Assembly: GCA_902633185.1 (NCBI GenBank)
Contig: CACPFN010000007.1
Location: 1 to 59,424, forward strand
Reading direction: 5' to 3'
Length of the DNA: 59,424 nt
DNA from: an uncultured Pelagibacteraceae bacterium
GTDB lineage: Bacteria; Pseudomonadota; Alphaproteobacteria; Pelagibacterales; Pelagibacteraceae
Both the position numbers and the translations under genes were made by a program. The notes below the pieces were generated by a model. The model saw only the letters and a list, made by a program, of their open reading frames with translations, did no database searches and was not told the DNA's origin. This document shows, piece by piece, positions 1 through 8,173 of this stretch (positions are counted from its first letter, which is position 1; every line of letters starts with the position of its first letter).

Positions 1-27
1 ATCTTTCAAATTAATAAAATGTTTCAT
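1..27 (-). CDS. argF: Ornithine carbamoyltransferase, N-terminal fragment (cut by window edge)
   Basis: Only the first nine codons lie inside the window; they read MKHFINLKD on the - strand. This resembles the usual start of ornithine carbamoyltransferases (a short 'HFxxLxD' beginning). It begins one nucleotide after the argD stop codon, which fits an argD-argF arginine operon; the enzyme would make citrulline from ornithine and carbamoyl phosphate. The identification rests on nine residues plus context, so it is tentative. Confidence 0.5.
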
Positions 28-28
28 T

Positions 29-1192
29 TTAATTTAATTCATTACAAACTTTGTTAATCACTTTAAGAGCTATGTCGATTTCACTTTTTTTTACGTTTAA
101 TGGTGGAAGTATTCTTACAACATTTTCTGCTGCCCTAATTGTTAATAATTTATTTTCCATTAATTTTTTAATAAAAAACGTTTGATCATCAAAAAGTTGA
201 AGGCCTATTAACAAACCAACTCCCCTTACTTCTTTAATAAGTTTGGGGTATTTTTTTTTTAATTTCTCCAAATTAGTTATAAAGTAATTTGACATTTTGT
301 TTACGTTATTGAGTAAATTATTGTTAATTTGATCTAAAACAGCATTTCCTACTGCCATTGCAAGAGGATTTCCACCAAATGTAGAACCATGAGTACCTGG
401 TATCATAGCTTTAGCAACTTTTTTTGTCATCAAAACTGCCCCAATAGGAAAACCTCCACCAATTCCTTTTGCTATAGGCACTATATCTGGTTTAACTTTT
501 GCGTATTCAAAAGCAAAAAATTTGCCAGATCTTCCAATTCCACATTGAACTTCATCTAGTATTAAAAGTATTCCTTTTTGGTTACATAATTTTCTTATAG
601 CTTTGATGCACCAACTAGGTATTACTTTAATACCTCCTTCTCCCATGACTGTTTCAATCATAATAGCAGCAGTATTTTTATTAATTAACTTTTTTAGTTT
701 CTTATGATCTCCAAAGTCAAAATGATCAAAACCAGGTATTTTTGGCCCAAATCCTTGTGTCATTTTTTTTGAGCCGCTTGCATGAATTGCAGCAATTGTT
801 CTCCCATGAAATGAATTTTTTATACAAATTATTCTGTTTTTATTTTCTTTTCCAATTGAATAGAAATACCTTCTAGCGACTTTTATTGCAGCTTCTGTAG
901 CCTCTGCACCACTATTTTGAAAAATAACTGAGTCTGCAAAAGTTTTTTTAACTAATCTCCCAGCTAATTTTTCTCCTTCTGGAATTTTAAATGCGTTAGA
1001 TACATGCCAAAGTTTTTTTGATTGTTTATTAATTGCATTAATAAGTTTTTTATTAGCATGACCAAAAGAATTTACTGCGATGCCCTGAACAAAGTCTAAA
1101 TACTTTTTACCACTTGCTGTTATAAGAAAACTACCTTTACCCCTTACAAATGATAAATTTTTTCTTTTATAATTCGGTGCTAAAGGGCTCAT
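29..1192 (-). CDS. argD: Acetylornithine aminotransferase
   Basis: Class III PLP-dependent aminotransferase that converts N-acetylglutamate semialdehyde to N-acetylornithine in arginine synthesis. The 387-residue length is typical. Visible motifs are NSGAEATEAA near residue 93 (cofactor phosphate region), LDEVQCGIGRSG near 212, and the Schiff-base lysine in AKGIGGG (Lys242). The ATG start faces gcrA across a 163-nt divergent gap. The probable argF start follows one nucleotide downstream. In many bacteria the same enzyme also works on succinyl-diaminopimelate; dapD and dapE at 33-35 kb make that second role plausible here, but this is inference. Confidence 0.93.
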   Translation of the reverse strand: MSPLAPNYKRKNLSFVRGKGSFLITASGKKYLDFVQGIAVNSFGHANKKLINAINKQSKKLWHVSNAFKIPEGEKLAGRLVKKTFADSVIFQNSGAEATEAAIKVARRYFYSIGKENKNRIICIKNSFHGRTIAAIHASGSKKMTQGFGPKIPGFDHFDFGDHKKLKKLINKNTAAIMIETVMGEGGIKVIPSWCIKAIRKLCNQKGILLILDEVQCGIGRSGKFFAFEYAKVKPDIVPIAKGIGGGFPIGAVLMTKKVAKAMIPGTHGSTFGGNPLAMAVGNAVLDQINNNLLNNVNKMSNYFITNLEKLKKKYPKLIKEVRGVGLLIGLQLFDDQTFFIKKLMENKLLTIRAAENVVRILPPLNVKKSEIDIALKVINKVCNELN

Positions 1193-1355
1193 ATTTACTT
1201 ATATTTTTTTTTTATTTATTTGGAAGTTTAATTTACAACCACAAGTTATAATTCAATTTTATTTGTTGAAAAATATCAAAAAAAACTTGTTTTATTTTAA
1301 ATTATGCAACATCATGTTACATATAATTTTATTAACACTAAATGTGGTATAAATA

Positions 1356-1847
1356 ATGAGCTGGACTGAAGAAAGAGTAGATAAATTAAAAGAGCTTTGG
1401 GGAAAAGGTCAAACGGCTAGTGAAATAGCTAAGATAATCGGTGGTGTTTCACGGAACGCAGTTATTGGTAAAGCTCATCGTCTTAATTTATCGTCTAAGA
1501 TAAAGACAAGAACGGTCGCAAATACAAAAAAAAATTCATTTACAGAAAATAATGAAATAAGTTTCAAAGGTAGAAAGGGAAGGTTTAAGTCGCTTCTCCT
1601 GAACAAGGATTTTGAGCCAGCAAAAAATCTTAGCTTGGAAGAGCTTACTGAAGATACTTGCAAATATATGGAAGGAAATCCAAATGAAAAAGATGCGGTT
1701 TTTTGTGGAAGAAAAAATGTTGAAAAATTCTCTTATTGTCCACTACATTTAATGATTGTATTTCAGCCTAAAGGAAAAAAAGAAGAACTTATAGACAAAG
1801 ATGAAGATATGCCAAAATTTATTCGAAAGAAAATTAAAACAGCCTAG
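1356..1847 (+). CDS. gcrA: GcrA cell-cycle regulator
   Basis: The N-terminus (MSWTEERVDKLKELW, then GxTASEIA and the SRNAVIGKAHRL helix) is the GcrA helix-turn-helix domain, covering about residues 1-45. The C-terminal part (about 105-145) carries the Cys/His-containing GcrA domain with CKYMEG, FCGR and YCPLHL. GcrA is a sigma70-associated alphaproteobacterial regulator that acts at promoters bearing CcrM-methylated GANTC sites. I saw no GANTC in the 163 nt upstream. A TATAAT hexamer at 1322-1327 could be its -10 box, but no good -35 is visible. The gene converges on the next one with a 4-nt overlap. Confidence 0.95.
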   Translation: MSWTEERVDKLKELWGKGQTASEIAKIIGGVSRNAVIGKAHRLNLSSKIKTRTVANTKKNSFTENNEISFKGRKGRFKSLLLNKDFEPAKNLSLEELTEDTCKYMEGNPNEKDAVFCGRKNVEKFSYCPLHLMIVFQPKGKKEELIDKDEDMPKFIRKKIKTA

Positions 1848-2113
1848 TCTAGTAACTTTTTTTTTGCTTTATTAAACTCCTCATCTGAAATAGTTCCTTC
1901 TTTTCTTAATTGATTAAGTTTAGTTATTTCATCTGAGATTTTCGAATTATTTTCATCTTTTAAATAAACTTCATTATCTTCATTTTCTTTTTCTTCACCA
2001 ATGTTGTTGTTAACGTTTCTTCTTGCCTCGATGCCCATGCTAATTGGTTTAGCTGCGATAATTATTACTGCTATCAGCAAAAAAGCACAGATTCCAATAA
2101 TTAAATAAGTCAT
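1844..2113 (-). CDS. Small membrane protein with SHOCT domain
   Basis: An 89-residue protein with one N-terminal membrane helix (about residues 3-23) and a short polar linker. Its C-terminal helix pair, about residues 62-88, reads as a SHOCT motif (LNQLRKEGTISDEEFNKAKKKLL). SHOCT domains are short C-terminal oligomerisation modules of unknown specific function. The gene overlaps the upstream reductase gene by ATGA, so the two are probably co-translated. No enzymatic function can be assigned. Confidence 0.75.
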   Translation of the reverse strand: MTYLIIGICAFLLIAVIIIAAKPISMGIEARRNVNNNIGEEKENEDNEVYLKDENNSKISDEITKLNQLRKEGTISDEEFNKAKKKLLD

Positions 2114-3075
2114 TTTGTTTTTTCTAAGTTATTATCTTTAGCAAATTGCCCACCCGATCGCCAATTAAATGAATACTTATCTATTTCTTCCTCAAATTTT
2201 CTAATCGCTTGAAAACCTAAATCATAATTAGTTTTATAAATTCCTGATTTGCAATTATCGTATTTCAATAAATTAAGCTGATCTTCAGTAAGTAATGGTT
2301 TTGGAAATAATTGCAATATTTTAGCTGAAAGTTTTGCAATAGGCAGAGGTAATGGGAGTAAAAATCTTTTTTTACCGATTGCATTTAACAATTTTTGCAT
2401 TATCTCTTTAAATGTAAGCACCTCTGGACCCACACATTCAATTACAAGATTTTTATTTTGACCTTCAATTAAATTATAAATTACATTAACTAGGTCGTTT
2501 ACATGAATTGGTGTAAATTTTGTATTTCCATTAAAGTATATAGGCATTATTGGTAGAATATTCAGTAAAGACATAAAATTTGTAGTAAAATTATCATCAA
2601 CTGAATAAACAATTGATGGTTTAATAATTATATGATTTTTAAAATTTCTGATTATTTTTTTTTCACCATTAAGTTTACTATTTGCATATTCGCTATCTTT
2701 GGACACTTCAATCCCTAAAGCTGATAAATGAACAAACTTATCTATACTATGTTTTTTTGCTTTTTGTGATAACATATCTGGTAGATCTGTATGAATTAAT
2801 TTGAACTGACCTTTTTTCTTTTCATAAAGTATGCCGATTAAATTGATACAAATTGATGTATTTTTCATTAATTCGTCTATCTTGTCACTTTCAAAACTTT
2901 TCAATTCAACCAAATCTAAATATCCTGGGTTTGCTTGTGTTTTTAAAATATATCCAGCGCGGTGTATATTTCGGGTAACTGCAGTAATCTTGTAGTTATT
3001 TTTAGTAAGCTTTCTTATTAGATTTCTGCCTATTTGGCCTGACGCACCGAAAAGTAGAATTTCTTTTTGTTTCAT
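2110..3075 (-). CDS. NDUFA9-like NAD(P)-binding atypical short-chain reductase
   Basis: A Rossmann-fold protein of about 321 residues with an N-terminal dinucleotide-binding motif (LLFGASGQIGRN, residues 7-18) and overall resemblance to the NDUFA9/39-kDa complex I-associated family. Alphaproteobacterial members are usually called complex I NDUFA9 family proteins; whether they bind complex I in bacteria is not settled. I place the start at the ATG at 3075, just before the KQKEILLFGAS beta strand, and not at the in-frame TTG at 3090. The 5' end lies only 15 nt from the divergent RNase D start. Confidence 0.8.
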   Translation of the reverse strand: MKQKEILLFGASGQIGRNLIRKLTKNNYKITAVTRNIHRAGYILKTQANPGYLDLVELKSFESDKIDELMKNTSICINLIGILYEKKKGQFKLIHTDLPDMLSQKAKKHSIDKFVHLSALGIEVSKDSEYANSKLNGEKKIIRNFKNHIIIKPSIVYSVDDNFTTNFMSLLNILPIMPIYFNGNTKFTPIHVNDLVNVIYNLIEGQNKNLVIECVGPEVLTFKEIMQKLLNAIGKKRFLLPLPLPIAKLSAKILQLFPKPLLTEDQLNLLKYDNCKSGIYKTNYDLGFQAIRKFEEEIDKYSFNWRSGGQFAKDNNLEKTK

Positions 3076-3090
3076 ATATATATTTATCAA

Positions 3091-3702
3091 ATGAATTTAG
3101 ATATTAAATTACACAAAGAAGATTTGCCAGATCAATTAGTTCTTAGTGACAAAATAGCAGTAGATTGTGAATTTATGGGCCTGAATGTTGAAAGAGATAG
3201 ACTTTGTCTTGTTCAAATTTCAACTGGAAAAAATGATGCTCATATCGTCAAATTAAACCGAGAAACATATAATGCTCCAAATCTAATTAAAGCTCTTAAA
3301 GATAAAAATATTAATAAAATATTTCACTACGCAAGAGCAGATTTGTTGTTTATTAAAAAATATCTAAACGTTGATGTCCAAAACGTTAATTGCACTAAAA
3401 TAATGAGCAAAATCGCTAGGAGTTATAGCGATAAACATGGTCTAAAAGATTTAATAAAAGAGTTTACTGGAAATGATATTAGCAAAAATTTACAATCATC
3501 CGATTTTGGGGGAGATCTATCAGAAAAACAATTACAATATTGTGCTAAAGATGTAGTTTTCTTACACAAAATTTTCTATTGTTTAGAAAAAATTTTGATA
3601 AGGGAAAAAAGAGATAAATTGTATTATGAAACAATAAAATTTGTAAACACTAGAGTAAATTTAGATATTGCATCTTTTACTTCAGATATTTGGTCTCATT
3701 AA
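3091..3702 (+). CDS. rnd: Ribonuclease D, single-domain form
   Basis: A DEDDy 3'-5' exoribonuclease of about 203 residues. The catalytic Asp-x-Glu is visible as VDCEF (Asp25, Glu27), followed by the FHYARADLLF segment and the C-terminal YCAKDVVFL tyrosine motif. There is no HRDC domain, so it is the short alphaproteobacterial type, about half the length of E. coli RNase D. I chose the ATG at 3091; an upstream in-frame ATG at 3067 would overlap the divergent gene and adds a nonconserved leader. The next gene starts directly after its stop. In alphaproteobacteria RNase D commonly precedes the kdsD-lpt genes. Confidence 0.88.
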   Translation: MNLDIKLHKEDLPDQLVLSDKIAVDCEFMGLNVERDRLCLVQISTGKNDAHIVKLNRETYNAPNLIKALKDKNINKIFHYARADLLFIKKYLNVDVQNVNCTKIMSKIARSYSDKHGLKDLIKEFTGNDISKNLQSSDFGGDLSEKQLQYCAKDVVFLHKIFYCLEKILIREKRDKLYYETIKFVNTRVNLDIASFTSDIWSH

Positions 3703-4680
3703 ATGAAAAAAAAAATTCAGAAAATTGCTAAAGACGTAATTCAATTTGAAATTCAAGCTCTACAAAATTTAAAAAAAAATGTAGGTAATAAGTTTAATGA
3801 AATATTAAAAATAATTCTTAATTGTAAAGAAGGAAAAGTTATCATTTCTGGAGTTGGTAAAAGTGGTATTATCGGAAAAAAATGGGCGGCTACTTTTTCT
3901 TCAACGGGTACTCCCGCCTTCTTTATGGATGCATCTAACGCTAGTCATGGAGATATGGGACAAATAACATCAAAAGATGTAGTAATATTAATAAGTAATA
4001 GCGGAGAAAGTGAAGAACTAAAAAACATAATTCAATACACTTCTAGAAATAGAAATATTAAATTGATTGGAATAACATCTAAAAAAGATTCAGTTTTATA
4101 TAAAAATTCTGATGCTTCTTTTCTAATGCCAAAAATAAAAGAGGCAGGTCCAGAAAATATAGTACCAACATCATCAACAACAGCACAACTGGCTTTAGGA
4201 GATGCAATAGCAATAGCTTGCATGGAAAATAAAAATTTTACCAAATTAGATTTTAAAAAATTTCATCCTGGAGGATCATTATCTGTCAAACTTAAGACGG
4301 CTAGTGATTTAATGATCAAAGGGGATAAAATCCCCAAAATAAAAGAAAATATGATGATGAAAAAAGCTATTAAAATTATAGATAATAAAAAATTAGGAGT
4401 ATTAATCGTTACAAAAAATAATGGACTTACATGTGGTATAATAACTGACGGTGATCTTAAAAGAATTGCTCAGAAATATACTAATTTTGAAAATATTAAA
4501 GTACAAAAAGTTATGAAGACAAATCCTATAAGCATAGATGAAAATACACTAGTTGCTTCTGCATTATCTCTTATGAACTTAAAAAAAATTACATCGTTAT
4601 GTGTGCACAAGAAAAAGCTTAAAAGGAAAACAATTGGAATATTACATATGCATGACATCTTAAGATCAAATATAAATTAA
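3703..4680 (+). CDS. kdsD: Arabinose-5-phosphate isomerase (KpsF/GutQ type)
   Basis: Interconverts ribulose 5-phosphate and arabinose 5-phosphate, the first step towards KDO for lipopolysaccharide. The N-terminal SIS domain (to about residue 200) contains GVGKSGIIGKKWAATF, the SNSGESEE loop and the PTSSTTAQLALGDA helix. The C-terminus carries two CBS repeats (about 205-325), including the GIITDGDLKR segment. The 325-residue length is normal. Its TAA stop overlaps the ATG of the next gene by one base (TAATG), which fits an LPS synthesis and export operon with lptC and lptB. Confidence 0.93.
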   Translation: MKKKIQKIAKDVIQFEIQALQNLKKNVGNKFNEILKIILNCKEGKVIISGVGKSGIIGKKWAATFSSTGTPAFFMDASNASHGDMGQITSKDVVILISNSGESEELKNIIQYTSRNRNIKLIGITSKKDSVLYKNSDASFLMPKIKEAGPENIVPTSSTTAQLALGDAIAIACMENKNFTKLDFKKFHPGGSLSVKLKTASDLMIKGDKIPKIKENMMMKKAIKIIDNKKLGVLIVTKNNGLTCGIITDGDLKRIAQKYTNFENIKVQKVMKTNPISIDENTLVASALSLMNLKKITSLCVHKKKLKRKTIGILHMHDILRSNIN

Positions 4681-5411
4681 TGTCTACAAAATCATTGCTA
4701 CAAGTAATATTATTTTTATTAATTATTATTATAGTTGGGGGTATCTATTTTCTTTATTTTTACAATGGCTCAATAAAAAATAAAGAAATTGTTATAAATG
4801 AACTTGATTTACAAAAATCAGGAAATTCAACGGAATTAACATCAAATCAGGAAATTTTAGATGGAATTAACAGTAAACAAAATAAAGAAATAGAAAATGC
4901 AGTTGATATCAATGAAGAAAATTTAAAAAAAAGTAAAAATACAATTAAAGATAAAAAAGATGAAAAAATTACAAAAAATAAAAATTTGGAAAATTCTACT
5001 AAAGATATTCAATATGTAACTACTAATAAAACTGGAGATGTTTTCAGAATCAACGCTGAATATGGGAAAACAAATTTAGAAAATAGCGATATATTGGATT
5101 TAATAAATGTAGATGGATCAATTATATCTGATAACAGATCGAATATATATATTTCATCAATGTATGCTGAATATAACTATTCTAATCAAAATTCCAAATT
5201 TTATAAGAACGTTGAAATTAAGTACGATAATAAAATTATTAAATGTGATAATTTAGATTTAAATATTAGAGATAATATAGCAATTGGATATAATAATGTT
5301 ACCGTTGAAGATAATAATTCATTTATGAAAGCAAAAAAAATTACTATGAATATGCTAACTAAAGATATAAGTATAAATTCTGACGAAAAAATCGAAATAA
5401 CAACAAATTAA
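4680..5411 (+). CDS. lptC: LPS export periplasmic protein LptC
   Basis: A bitopic inner-membrane protein with one N-terminal transmembrane helix (residues 6-28), a Lys/Glu/Asn-rich linker to about residue 110, and a C-terminal beta-rich region of LptC/OstA type (repeated short strands ending in EKIEITTN). Its place between kdsD and lptB, with 1-nt overlaps on both sides, supports LptC. A separate LptA, which normally sits between lptC and lptB, is absent from this locus. The linker is longer than in typical LptC. The sequence is weakly conserved, so the call leans on topology and context. Confidence 0.75.
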   Translation: MSTKSLLQVILFLLIIIIVGGIYFLYFYNGSIKNKEIVINELDLQKSGNSTELTSNQEILDGINSKQNKEIENAVDINEENLKKSKNTIKDKKDEKITKNKNLENSTKDIQYVTTNKTGDVFRINAEYGKTNLENSDILDLINVDGSIISDNRSNIYISSMYAEYNYSNQNSKFYKNVEIKYDNKIIKCDNLDLNIRDNIAIGYNNVTVEDNNSFMKAKKITMNMLTKDISINSDEKIEITTN

Positions 5412-6187
5412 TGGCTTTAATAAAAAAATTTAAAATAGAAAAATATAAGACAACAGAGCCTATTGTAGAATTAAAGAATATTTCAGTATTTTATAATAAA
5501 AGACAGATAATGGATAATTTGAATTTAAAAATAAATAAGCAAGAGATACTTGGTATGTTAGGTCCCAATGGGGTTGGCAAATCAACTATATTCAATCTCA
5601 TTACTGGCTTGAAAGATCCAAATTATGGAGAAATATACATTGATGGAATAAAATCAACTAATTTACCAATTAATGAGCGTTTCACAAAATTTAAATTAGG
5701 ACTAGTTCCGCAACATGGTGGTCTCATACACGATCTAACTTTGATTGATAATTTAAAACTAGTTTCTGAAATACATATAAAAGACAAAGAACTAAGAGAT
5801 CACAAAGTAAATAAGTTGATTAGTCAATTTGAGTTTGAATCTTTGTTAAAAATAAAATCAAAGAATTTATCAGGTGGTCAAAAGAAGAAACTAGTAATCG
5901 CAATGGCATTAATCAATGATCCAAAAATTTTACTTTTAGATGAGCCTTTTGCTGCTTTAGATATCTTAACAATTAAAATGCTTCAAGAAATAATACTTAA
6001 TCTACAATCTTCTGAAGAAATTTCTATAGTTGTTTGTGATCACCAGGCAAGAGATCTTTTAAATTGTGTCGACAGGGCAATTATACTTTCTAATGGAAAA
6101 ATTATTGCATCAGGAAGTCCAAATGAGGTAATAAGTAACAAAAAAGCAAAAACTATGTATTTTGGAGATGAATTTAATATAAGATAA
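5411..6187 (+). CDS. lptB: LPS export ABC transporter ATP-binding protein LptB
   Basis: The ATPase that powers LPS extraction from the inner membrane with LptF and LptG. The ABC elements are complete: Walker A GPNGVGKST (residues 51-59), Q-loop near VPQHGG (about 99-104), signature LSGGQKKK (153-160), Walker B LLLDEP (174-179) and the switch histidine in VCDHQ (211). The signature is followed by lysines where LptB proteins usually have arginines, as expected in a low-GC genome. The N-terminus is about 15 residues longer than in E. coli LptB. It belongs to the kdsD-lptC-lptB run; aroA follows after 7 nt in place of rpoN. Confidence 0.93.
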   Translation: MALIKKFKIEKYKTTEPIVELKNISVFYNKRQIMDNLNLKINKQEILGMLGPNGVGKSTIFNLITGLKDPNYGEIYIDGIKSTNLPINERFTKFKLGLVPQHGGLIHDLTLIDNLKLVSEIHIKDKELRDHKVNKLISQFEFESLLKIKSKNLSGGQKKKLVIAMALINDPKILLLDEPFAALDILTIKMLQEIILNLQSSEEISIVVCDHQARDLLNCVDRAIILSNGKIIASGSPNEVISNKKAKTMYFGDEFNIR

Positions 6188-6194
6188 TTCATCA

Positions 6195-7520
6195 ATGAAA
6201 AATCACGTAATAATTAATAATAAAATTAATAGTTTTAATAATAAGATTTATGTCAGTGGAGACAAAAGTATATCTATAAGGTGTGTACTATTAGCTTCAC
6301 AAGGCATTGGTTTATCAAAAATATATAATTTACTAGAGTCTGAGGATGTACTCAATTCATTAAAATCCATAAAAAAATTAGGGATAGAATATGAAAAAAA
6401 GAGTAGTCACTACCTAATTAAAGGTTTTGGGCTTAGTGGATTTAAAACAAACAAAAAAATTAATCTAAATGCTGGAAACTCTGGCACTTTTGCTAGATTA
6501 ATTTTAGGGCTACTAGTTGACTCCAAAAATGAAATTAAAATACTAGGAGATAAAAGTCTTTCAATTAGAGATTTTTCAAGAGTAACAGAACCTTTAAAGC
6601 AATTTGGAGCTACAATAAATTCAAATAAAAATACTTTACCAGTAAAGATAATTGGTACAGATTTTTTAAGGCCAATTAATTATGAAGAGAAACTTGGAAG
6701 TGCACAATGTAAAAGTGCAGTTATTCTAGCTGCTATAAAAACTCCAGGTACAACAAAAATCAAAGCAAGAAAATCAAGAAACCATACTGAACTTTTGTTA
6801 AAAAACCTTGGCTTTCCAATTAAAGTTATGCGAAAAAAAAATTTCGATTTAATAGAAGTTCACGGGCAAAACAATTTTCGAGGATTTGAATACACTGTCC
6901 CTGGTGATATTAGTTCATCTGCTTTTTTTTTAGTTTTAACTCTTTTATCGAAAGAATCAAAATTAAAAATTATGAATGTGAATGTAAACAAGTCAAGAAC
7001 AGGTATTATTAAAATTTTAAATATGATGAACGCAAATATACAATTAAAGAAAACAAAAATATATAAAGGTGAAGCTGTTTCGGATATTTATGTAAAAAGT
7101 AAAAATAATCTTAAGAGTATAAAATGTCCACAAGAATTAAACAGTTCTGCAATTGATGAGTTTTTGCTAATTTTTCTTGTAGCGGCAAAATCAAGAGGAA
7201 TTTCTTCATTTAAAAATTTAAGTGAGTTGAATAAGAAAGAAAGTCCAAGGTTAGATATCGCAGTAAATTTTTTGAGAAAAATTGGGGTCAAAGTAATAAG
7301 AAATAAAGATGATATTAAGATATATGGTAATTCTAAACTAGAGTTAAAAGGAAAATTTATTATGAATAATTTTAAGAAAGATCATAGAGTTTTTATGATG
7401 TCATGTGTAGCAGCTTTAACTCTAGGGGGTAAATGGAAAATTCATGATAAAGATTCTATAAATTCTTCTTTTCCAAAATTTTTAAAATTAATAAAGAAAC
7501 TTGGTGCTAAGATAAATTGA
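6195..7520 (+). CDS. aroA: 3-phosphoshikimate 1-carboxyvinyltransferase (EPSP synthase)
   Basis: Adds the enolpyruvyl group of PEP to shikimate 3-phosphate, the sixth step to chorismate. Landmarks are GDKSISIR near residue 22 (shikimate phosphate site), LNAGNSGTFARL near 95, a LGSAQCKSAVILAA segment, and the C-terminal KDHRVFMMSCVAAL. The 441-residue length is normal. The NAGNSGT loop resembles class II enzymes. The TGA stop overlaps the TTG start of cmk, so the genes are coupled. aroK and aroB lie separately at 40.5-42.1 kb. Confidence 0.94.
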   Translation: MKNHVIINNKINSFNNKIYVSGDKSISIRCVLLASQGIGLSKIYNLLESEDVLNSLKSIKKLGIEYEKKSSHYLIKGFGLSGFKTNKKINLNAGNSGTFARLILGLLVDSKNEIKILGDKSLSIRDFSRVTEPLKQFGATINSNKNTLPVKIIGTDFLRPINYEEKLGSAQCKSAVILAAIKTPGTTKIKARKSRNHTELLLKNLGFPIKVMRKKNFDLIEVHGQNNFRGFEYTVPGDISSSAFFLVLTLLSKESKLKIMNVNVNKSRTGIIKILNMMNANIQLKKTKIYKGEAVSDIYVKSKNNLKSIKCPQELNSSAIDEFLLIFLVAAKSRGISSFKNLSELNKKESPRLDIAVNFLRKIGVKVIRNKDDIKIYGNSKLELKGKFIMNNFKKDHRVFMMSCVAALTLGGKWKIHDKDSINSSFPKFLKLIKKLGAKIN

Positions 7521-8173
7521 AAAAAAGAAAAAATATTATTACTGTCGCAATTGACTCACCAGCTGCAGCAGGTGCAGGTACTCAAGCTAAGTATATAGCT
7601 AAAGAATATAATTTATTATATTTAGATACAGGAAAAATATATAGACTGATTGGGAAATTAAAATTATCTTCTGGAAAGAAATTCAATTACAATTTTATAA
7701 AAAATAAAATTAGTAATATTAAAATTGATCAATTAAATGATAAAGAATTAATTTCAGATGAAATAGCAAAGTATGCGTCAATCGTTGCTAAGAATAATAA
7801 TATTAGAAAGTTAGTTAAAAATTTTCAGTTAAATTGTGCATACAATCCTCCAAAAAAATATTCTGGTTCTGTTCTTGATGGAAGAGATATTACTTCTGTA
7901 ATAATGAAAGATGCAATGTTTAAATTTTATATAACTGCAAATTTAAATATCAGAGCAAAGCGTAGGTATATGGAATTTAAAAAATTAAAAAAAAAGATAA
8001 GTTATAAAGAAGTTCTAAAAAGCCTGAGAAAACGGGATTATTTTGATAAAAACAGAAAGCATAGTCCGCTAAAAAAAACACAAGATTCAATCTTGATTAA
8101 TACTTCTAAATTAAGTAAGAAAGCGTGCTTTAAAAAAATAAAGAAGATAATTGATTACAAAATAAAAACTTAA
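7517..8173 (+). CDS. cmk: Cytidylate kinase with altered P-loop
   Basis: Should phosphorylate CMP and dCMP. The family context is clear: it sits between aroA and rpsA as in many proteobacteria, with YLDTGKIYR (residues 35-43) and VLDGRDITSVIMKDA near 118 matching the CMP-binding elements. The P-loop is unusual. Where E. coli Cmk has GPSGAGKGT, this protein has SPAAAGAGT (14-22), so Ala20 (codon GCA) replaces the Walker A lysine and Ser14 the first glycine. The start is TTG, overlapping the aroA stop. The rest of the fold looks intact, so it is not an obvious pseudogene. Confidence 0.88.
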   Translation: MKKRKNIITVAIDSPAAAGAGTQAKYIAKEYNLLYLDTGKIYRLIGKLKLSSGKKFNYNFIKNKISNIKIDQLNDKELISDEIAKYASIVAKNNNIRKLVKNFQLNCAYNPPKKYSGSVLDGRDITSVIMKDAMFKFYITANLNIRAKRRYMEFKKLKKKISYKEVLKSLRKRDYFDKNRKHSPLKKTQDSILINTSKLSKKACFKKIKKIIDYKIKT

